19,771 nt of DNA from W2P13-069 sp963590525 (lineage in GTDB: Bacteria > Actinomycetota > Coriobacteriia > Coriobacteriales > QAMH01): contig CAVAPV010000046.1 of the NCBI GenBank assembly GCA_963590525.1, positions 1 through 19,771 on the forward strand, given 5' to 3'. The position numbers were made by a program, and so were the translations under genes. Positions 15,466 to 19,771 of the stretch are shown piece by piece. Position 1 is the stretch's first letter. The number at the start of each line of letters is the position of its first letter. A model generated the notes under the pieces. It saw only the letters and a list, made by a program, of their open reading frames with translations. It was not told where the DNA came from and ran no database searches.

Positions 15466-16258
15466 TCTCGAAGGTTACGAGGTCACGCCCGAAGAAGCCA
15501 AGAAGAACGCAGAGTTCATCGCGGCTCGCAAGGCCTCTGGCAAGCAGATCCGTGTCCAGCGCACCTCTCTTCAGGCGCGCATCACCCACGACGTGGTGGC
15601 CATCACCTGCATCCTGCTCGTGATTTCCGGCCTGTTCGTGTTCGTTCCGCCTCTGACCAAGGCGGTTGGCACCGACGTCGTCTTTGCGGCGCGCATGTGC
15701 CACAGGGTCATCGGCTTGATCTTCTGCATCGTGCCTATCATCAGCTTCATCTTGGCCCCCAAGGGTGCCTTCCACATCTGGAAGAAGAACACCGTCAAGT
15801 GGGACCATGACGACAAGATGTGGCTCATGCTGTTCATCCCGTACCTGTTTACCTGCAAGTGGCTGCACATGCCCGATGCAAGCGAGACCAAGTCCGGTCA
15901 GCGCGTCTCCGACGGCCTGATCATCGTGGTCGCCTTGCTTATGGGCGTCACCGGCCTGGTGCTCACGGCCAACGTTGTGGGCATCATCACCTTGGGCACC
16001 ACCGCCCATGCCGTCTGGTTGCTTTTGCACGATATCGGCTTCTTCTTGATCTGCATCCTGGGTATGGCTCATATCCTCTTGGGTGCTGGCATCATCGGGC
16101 CCTATCGCGGCATGCACCGCGTCATGTTTGGCGATGGCTCCCTGTCCGAGGGCGAGGCCATCTACCACTGGGCTCACTGGGTCCGCAAGCTCCACAACAC
16201 CGGCAGCCCTGTCTTGTACGAGGCTGACGCCAAAACCACCAAACGCATCGAGAAATAA
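15458..16258 (+). CDS. fdnI: Formate dehydrogenase-N type gamma subunit, cytochrome b
   Basis: A 266-residue membrane protein with four hydrophobic segments (about 45-65, 78-100, 150-173 and 186-212), as in FdnI. Candidate haem b ligands are H44, H82, H184, H191 and H205; which four are used cannot be decided without alignment. It is longer than E. coli FdnI (217) because of a charged N-terminal stretch of about 40 residues and a longer C-terminus. It is expected to take electrons from FdnH and reduce membrane quinone. ATG 15458 follows GGGGGGAG (15443-15450) and overlaps the end of fdnH, so translation is coupled. An 18-bp hairpin begins 12 bases after the stop. Confidence 0.9.
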   Translation: MSNLEGYEVTPEEAKKNAEFIAARKASGKQIRVQRTSLQARITHDVVAITCILLVISGLFVFVPPLTKAVGTDVVFAARMCHRVIGLIFCIVPIISFILAPKGAFHIWKKNTVKWDHDDKMWLMLFIPYLFTCKWLHMPDASETKSGQRVSDGLIIVVALLMGVTGLVLTANVVGIITLGTTAHAVWLLLHDIGFFLICILGMAHILLGAGIIGPYRGMHRVMFGDGSLSEGEAIYHWAHWVRKLHNTGSPVLYEADAKTTKRIEK

Positions 16259-16270
16259 CGCGTGATGTGC

Positions 16271-16314
16271 GTCGCGCTGCCCGTCCCCTTGCATCAGGGG
16301 GCGGGTGGCGTGAC
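16271..16314 (+). terminator. Very stable 18-bp hairpin after fdnI (no T run)
   Basis: GTCGCGCTGCCCGTCCCC (16271-16288) pairs along its full length with 16297-16314 (four G-U pairs, no mismatch) around an 8-base loop ttgcatca. No T tract follows. It could be a Rho-blocking 3' stabiliser, a non-canonical terminator or a processing signal between fdnGHI and fdhE. Confidence 0.6.
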
Positions 16315-16320
16315 CGGGCG

Positions 16321-16438
16321 CGGCGAGGGGTGAGAGAGCCTTCGCCGAGCCTTCCTGTCTCATGCAGGTGGCTTAAGGGGTCGGCAACAAATCCGGGTAA
16401 TGCCAGTACCTGGTTGTTTTGATGTGAGACATCGCCGA
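16321..16438 (+). ncRNA. Candidate structured RNA with a three-way junction upstream of fdhE
   Basis: Successive pairings fill this stretch almost without gaps. Hairpin A is CGGCGAGG (16321-16328) with CC-t-TCGCCG (16339-16347). Hairpin B is GAGCC-tt-CCTG with CAGG-t-GGCTT, between about 16347 and 16374. Then TCGGC (16381-16385) pairs with GCCGA (16434-16438), enclosing hairpin C (AACAA-at-CCGGGT with ACCTGG-TTGTT, 16386-16418) and hairpin D (GATG-tgaga-CATC, 16421-16433). Both junction arms abut the closing stem directly. An alternative long-range pairing, TGTCTCA (16355-16361) with TGAGACA (about 16425-16431), is mutually exclusive with parts of this, as expected for a switch. No known class was identified, and the folds are by eye only. 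Confidence 0.4.
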
Positions 16439-16444
16439 GACAAG

Positions 16445-16493
16445 TAAGGGGCTTTCAGCTGAGCTTGATACCTCTGCAGCTGAAAACCCCTTA
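16445..16493 (+). promoter_or_regulatory. Long hairpin upstream of fdhE
   Basis: TAAGGGG-c-TTTCAGCTG (16445-16461) pairs with CAGCTGAAA-a-CCCCTTA (16477-16493): 16 pairs with a single C/A mismatch and a 15-base loop. It is followed by accccattattt, not a clean T run. It could be an attenuator/terminator for the preceding structured RNA or a protein-binding dyad. It ends 92 bases before the fdhE start. Confidence 0.5.
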
Positions 16494-16585
16494 ACCCCAT
16501 TATTTCCATTTCATAAACACAACGTGCCTAGGTGTGCTGTGTTAATCGCCAATGACGATAAAGACCTCGCCAAAGGAGTTTGTCC

Positions 16586-17476
16586 ATGAACCTCAAGCTG
16601 ATAGATGCGGCAAGCGCGGCATACAACGACTTGCCTCAAGACGACCTCAACCGCCTCGTCTTCATGCGCTCTGTTTGGGGCGTGCAAGCTGCCGCTGTCG
16701 AGTCTGCCGCCTGCAGCTACGAGGCGCCCAGTGCCCATGACCTTGGCATCTATGCTTCAAAAGGCGATTTTGTTTTCAAGCACGCGCCTGTTGCCGTCGA
16801 CGCGGCGCTCTTGTGCGAGACAGCGGCGCAGATCGCAGAGTGCATCGCCGTCAAGAAGATGTTTGCGGCCGACTCCCAAGTGCTCGTAGAGGGCTTTGAC
16901 TGGTCTTCTCTCTCCGACGGGCTCGATATCGATATCGCAGGAAGCGACCCCGCTGCCTTTGTCGACTTGGTGTTTTCTGGTTTGGCAGAAGGCGGCTTGT
17001 CCGATCAGGCTGCGCTCACCGGTGCGAGCATCGTCTCGCAGGCTTTGTACTGCCAGCTTGTCAAGCCTGCTGCCAGTGTGGTCAAAGCTCTCAAAGCCGC
17101 CGATCTCTTTGAGGATATGCATCCTTTGACCTGCCCGGTTTGCGGCTGCGCGCCTACGATGTCGCATGTGGGCGGCAAGACCTCAAGCCAGGGCAGGGGA
17201 CGTTTGCTCATCTGCCCGCAGTGCGCGACGGCTTGGGAGTTCGAGCGTATCCGCTGCGCTCGCTGCGGTCAGAAAAACCCCAACCACCTGCATTACTTCA
17301 ATATCGAAGGAGACGACGCACATCGCATCGGCACTTGCGATGATTGCGGCGGCTATATCAGGACGTTGTTCTCCGAGGAAGGAGACCTTAGGGCCGTTGC
17401 CTACGAGGTCGAAGACGTCGTCATGGCGCGTCTCGACGCCATTGCGGCCGATCCTCGTTTTCATACAAAGGGCTAA
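16586..17476 (+). CDS. fdhE: Formate dehydrogenase accessory protein FdhE
   Basis: A 296-residue cytoplasmic protein. The C-terminal half has the FdhE rubredoxin-like layout of four CxxC pairs: C183/C186, C210/C213, C224/C227 and C251/C254. It also has LHYF between the pairs and CDDCGGYIRTLF, close to E. coli GDCGTYLKILY. The N-terminal 170 residues are helical and poorly conserved, as usual for this family. FdhE binds iron and the catalytic subunit of respiratory formate dehydrogenases and is needed before Tat export, so its partner is most likely FdnG in this locus. ATG 16586 is preferred to an upstream TTG (16580) because AAAGGAG (16572-16578) is spaced correctly for it. Confidence 0.9.
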   Translation: MNLKLIDAASAAYNDLPQDDLNRLVFMRSVWGVQAAAVESAACSYEAPSAHDLGIYASKGDFVFKHAPVAVDAALLCETAAQIAECIAVKKMFAADSQVLVEGFDWSSLSDGLDIDIAGSDPAAFVDLVFSGLAEGGLSDQAALTGASIVSQALYCQLVKPAASVVKALKAADLFEDMHPLTCPVCGCAPTMSHVGGKTSSQGRGRLLICPQCATAWEFERIRCARCGQKNPNHLHYFNIEGDDAHRIGTCDDCGGYIRTLFSEEGDLRAVAYEVEDVVMARLDAIAADPRFHTKG

Positions 17477-17714
17477 AGGCACGCTTTTGCCTCCTGGGTT
17501 TGCCCTAGGACAAACGCATGGGACTAGCTGAATAAATAACATCGCCAAGGGCGCTTGAGCTTGCTGCGGCTTTGCGCGTAGGTGGCAATTGTCGGATTAG
17601 TAGCGCCCGCTTACCTATCGCGGTGCTGGGTGAGACACGCCTCGCGCTTATCCTTGCGTACTATCGCTTGCGGATTAACCGATGCCGGATGTCCCGGCAA
17701 AGCGAGGTGAATGC

Positions 17715-18935
17715 GTGCGCATCCTATATGTCACAGCCATGAAGCCCACTACGCCTATCGGGCAAGACCGCTTTGACAGAAAGCTTCTGGCCTATGTGGA
17801 TGCAGGTCATGAAATGGCTGTCGTGTGCGGTGTTGACGAGGAGGACAAGGTCTGTCCCCCTGCGGGCATAGAGGCGTTTCCCGTGCGCTTTAACACGGCT
17901 AAGCTGCCCTTTAGCATCGTGGACGCACTTGACGAGGTGCCTTTGCCCTCTGTGCATACCGATGAAGAGCTTGAGCCTATCAAAGACAAGCTCGAGGAGG
18001 CTTTTGGCGCTTGCATAGATGACGCCGTGACAGCCTTTTCTCCAGACGTCATCATCTGCAGCCATCTCACGCTTATGACGCAGATCGTGCTCGATCACAG
18101 TGCCGGCATTCCTGTTGCGGGTATTTCTCACAGCGTGTGCTTTCACGAGTTCTTAAGGCTCGAGGCCACGCACAAGGTTATAGCCAGCAATCTGGAGCGT
18201 TTGGATCTGGTCTTTGCCTGCAGCAGCGCTCAGCGCGACTTCATGCTCTCTAACTTTGACATCGACCCGTCCAAGGTCAAGGTCCTTTACGGTAGCTGCG
18301 ATGTCTCTACGTTTACCATGGACGGCTATCGTCAGCTCAAAGAGAGCGACGAGCCGTCCATCAACATCGCCTATGCCGGCAAGTTCACGTACAAAAACGG
18401 CGTTCAGTCCTTGCTCAACGCCGTGTCACTGCTTCCTTGCAGGCCCGGTAGCGTTACGGTGCATTTGTGTGGCAAGACCGATAACTCCTTCCAGCGCGCT
18501 GCCTTGGATCTCTTTATCCGCGAAAACCCCCAAGACGTCGTTGTCGAGGGAAGCCTTGATGCGGCAGACCTTGCAGAGGTGTATCGCGCATCCCAGATCT
18601 TTGTGCTGCCCGCTTTCTACGATGAGTTTCCCCTCAACGTGCTCGAGGCCCTAGCCTGCGAATGCAAGATCGTGGCAACCGATCTGCCCGGTCTTAGAGA
18701 GTGGCTTGAGGAAAGCGTCCCGGGAGCCTCTGTCTACTACGTCAAACCACCGCGCATGCAGGGGCTAGACGAGCCCCTCAAATGCGATATCGTCGATTTC
18801 GAGCGCAGGATGGCCGATGCTATCAAAGAGGCGGTTCTCGCACCGCTCGAGCCGGTTGATCTGTCTCGTTTGTCTTGGCGCGGACGCTGCGACAACGTTG
18901 TGCGCGAGTGTGCGACCTTGCTGGAAGGCAGGTAG
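17715..18935 (+). CDS. GT4-type glycosyltransferase
   Basis: A 406-residue GT-B fold glycosyltransferase. The N-terminal half starts MRILYVTAMKPTTPIGQDRF, a typical group-1 opening. The C-terminal half has AYAGKFTYKNGVQSLLNA (219-236), a CGKTDN loop, the EGSL...Y-RAS run, and YDEFPLNVLEALA (302-314), the family's E-x7-E nucleotide-sugar region with Asp303 as its first acid. No membrane segment is seen. GTG 17715 is chosen because GCGAGGTGA precedes it and the fold begins there; an ATG at 17682 would add 11 residues without a ribosome site. It stops 3 bases before fdhD, so the two are almost certainly co-expressed. Donor, acceptor and any link to formate metabolism are unknown. Confidence 0.88.
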   Translation: MRILYVTAMKPTTPIGQDRFDRKLLAYVDAGHEMAVVCGVDEEDKVCPPAGIEAFPVRFNTAKLPFSIVDALDEVPLPSVHTDEELEPIKDKLEEAFGACIDDAVTAFSPDVIICSHLTLMTQIVLDHSAGIPVAGISHSVCFHEFLRLEATHKVIASNLERLDLVFACSSAQRDFMLSNFDIDPSKVKVLYGSCDVSTFTMDGYRQLKESDEPSINIAYAGKFTYKNGVQSLLNAVSLLPCRPGSVTVHLCGKTDNSFQRAALDLFIRENPQDVVVEGSLDAADLAEVYRASQIFVLPAFYDEFPLNVLEALACECKIVATDLPGLREWLEESVPGASVYYVKPPRMQGLDEPLKCDIVDFERRMADAIKEAVLAPLEPVDLSRLSWRGRCDNVVRECATLLEGR

Positions 18936-18938
18936 GCG

Positions 18939-19766
18939 ATGGAGGTCATCAACCAGTTTGTCCCCGAGCAAGATACCGTCAAGCACCCGGTGCGCTACTG
19001 CTATCCAGACGCTTGCGACATCATGGGCTTTGAAGAGGTCCTAGTCGAGCACACCATGGACGTCTACATCAACGAGATCCTCACCTTTAGGGTCGTGTGC
19101 AGCCCAGACCATCTGGTTGAGCTCGTTTTGGGTCGCCTGTATACGGAGGGCCTTATCAAGAGCGCAGACGAGGTGGAAAGCATCTACATCTGCCAGTTTG
19201 CAACGCGCGCCCGCGTCTTCTTGCACGACCGCAAGGCAGATACAACGCGTCAAAACGTGGAGCAGGTGCCAAGCTGCTGTACGGGCAACAAAACGCTCAA
19301 CAGCTACTTTGCAGACGATGAGCCACCTGCAAAGGTGGTTCCCATCCATTGGAAGCGCAGCTGGATAGAGTCTCTCTCCAAGACGTTCTCGCAAGACACG
19401 CCGCTTCACTCGCGTACTCAGGGCACTCACAGCTGCTACCTGGCGCAAGGAGACGAGATCTTATATCGCAGCGAGGACTTGGGCCGCCATAATGCCTTTG
19501 ACAAGGTTGTGGGCCAGGCTCTGCTTGACGAGGTCGACCTTACCCAGTCGATGATATTCACAAGCGGTCGCATTCCCGTGGATATGGTTCAAAAAGCAAT
19601 ACGCAGCCATATTCCCGTGCTGGTGACCAAGGCCGTTCCCACTAACGTGACCATAGAGATGGCCGCGGCATACGACCTCACCTTGATCTGCCAAGCGCGC
19701 CCCGATCGCTTCAAGGTCTATAACGACCCAACGGCTTCTCAAGACTCGCAAGCCCTGCGTGCCTGA
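18939..19766 (+). CDS. fdhD: Formate dehydrogenase sulfurtransferase FdhD
   Basis: A 275-residue FdhD/NarQ family protein. It carries LGRLYTEGLI (64-73), YRSEDLGRHNAFDKVVG, a TSGRIP...KAIRSHIPVLVTKAVPTN run and a C-terminal RPDRFKVYN. FdhD receives sulfur from IscS and sulfurates the bis-MGD cofactor of formate dehydrogenases, so it should serve both enzymes in this island. The loop that in E. coli holds the CxxC (C121/C124) reads PSCCTGNKT here, with adjacent C113 and C114 and no Cys three residues on. The start follows GGAAGGCAGGTAGG. It lies 3 bases after the glycosyltransferase. TGA ends at 19766, and the window closes 5 bases later. Confidence 0.92.
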   Translation: MEVINQFVPEQDTVKHPVRYCYPDACDIMGFEEVLVEHTMDVYINEILTFRVVCSPDHLVELVLGRLYTEGLIKSADEVESIYICQFATRARVFLHDRKADTTRQNVEQVPSCCTGNKTLNSYFADDEPPAKVVPIHWKRSWIESLSKTFSQDTPLHSRTQGTHSCYLAQGDEILYRSEDLGRHNAFDKVVGQALLDEVDLTQSMIFTSGRIPVDMVQKAIRSHIPVLVTKAVPTNVTIEMAAAYDLTLICQARPDRFKVYNDPTASQDSQALRA

Positions 19767-19771
19767 CGGCA

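Noticed and set aside
16391..16410. TPP riboswitch, because CCGGGTAATGCCAGTACC resembles the THI-box CTGGATAATGCCAGCG
   Set aside because: No CTGAGA element or matching upstream arm is found, the bases after CCAG differ, and the gene controlled (fdhE) is not in thiamine metabolism.
16321..16493. selC (tRNA-Sec) or a molybdenum cofactor riboswitch in the fdnI-fdhE gap
   Set aside because: No T-loop TTCGA or anticodon TCA arm exists for selC. The resemblance to the Moco RNA is limited to one CTTCGCC-type stem, too weak to name; left as an unclassified structured RNA.
17477..17714. Gene or RNA in the fdhE-glycosyltransferase gap
   Set aside because: Only short, weak inverted repeats (for example TCCTGGG with CCCTAGGA) and a poor promoter-like TTGTCG were seen; nothing can be supported.

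Overview
The window looks like a GC-rich chromosome segment from a Coriobacteriia-type actinobacterium (Collinsella/Olsenella/Eggerthellaceae relatives). This rests on the gene families, the codon use, the lysine-rich surface-protein tail at the left edge and the selenocysteine formate dehydrogenase. It is inference from style, not a database match. Every protein gene reads on the + strand; the only minus-strand gene is a tRNA.

Layout: (1) 1-306, the C-terminal end of a surface protein, closed by a strong terminator. (2) About 400-957, a non-coding stretch packed with two interspersed repeat families. One is a 57-bp REP-like unit with a perfect palindrome (four copies). The other is a 'TTCGAC...CGCTCAGGGTGACAC' type. 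Part of the block is tandemly duplicated at a 144-bp period. (3) 1133-1208, tRNA-Arg(CCU) on the minus strand. (4) 1473-4613, three housekeeping-type genes: a neurotransmitter:sodium symporter family amino-acid transporter, an acyl-ACP thioesterase and a YddG-like aromatic amino-acid exporter. (5) 4826-5953, an unrecognised protein with a C-terminal coiled coil.

(6) 6175-19766 is a formate dehydrogenase island of about 13.6 kb. It starts with a soluble two-gene enzyme. One subunit fuses a NuoF-type Fe-S domain to a GltD/NfnB-like flavoprotein; the other is a NuoG-like multi-cluster molybdopterin subunit with active-site Cys. After a strong terminator and a 354-base leader comes a membrane-bound, Tat-exported FdnGHI-type enzyme. 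Its catalytic subunit is interrupted by an in-frame UGA at codon 204. The family alignment and a SECIS hairpin with the loop sequence and offset of E. coli fdhF identify this codon as selenocysteine. The maturation genes fdhE and fdhD follow, with a GT4-type glycosyltransferase wedged between them.

How the genes fit together: FdhD is known to deliver sulfur to the Mo/W-bis-MGD cofactor, and FdhE binds the FdnG-type catalytic subunit before export, so the last part of the island serves the enzymes upstream. The soluble enzyme probably couples formate/CO2 to NAD(P)(H). The exported one probably sends formate electrons through four Fe-S clusters and cytochrome b to membrane quinone. The selA/B/C/D genes needed for UGA decoding are not in the window.

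The least explained parts are the roughly 330-base gap between fdnI and fdhE, the glycosyltransferase inside the maturation block, the NuoF/GltD fusion and the repeat mosaic. The gap carries an 18-bp hairpin, an apparent three-way-junction RNA and a further 16-bp-class hairpin.
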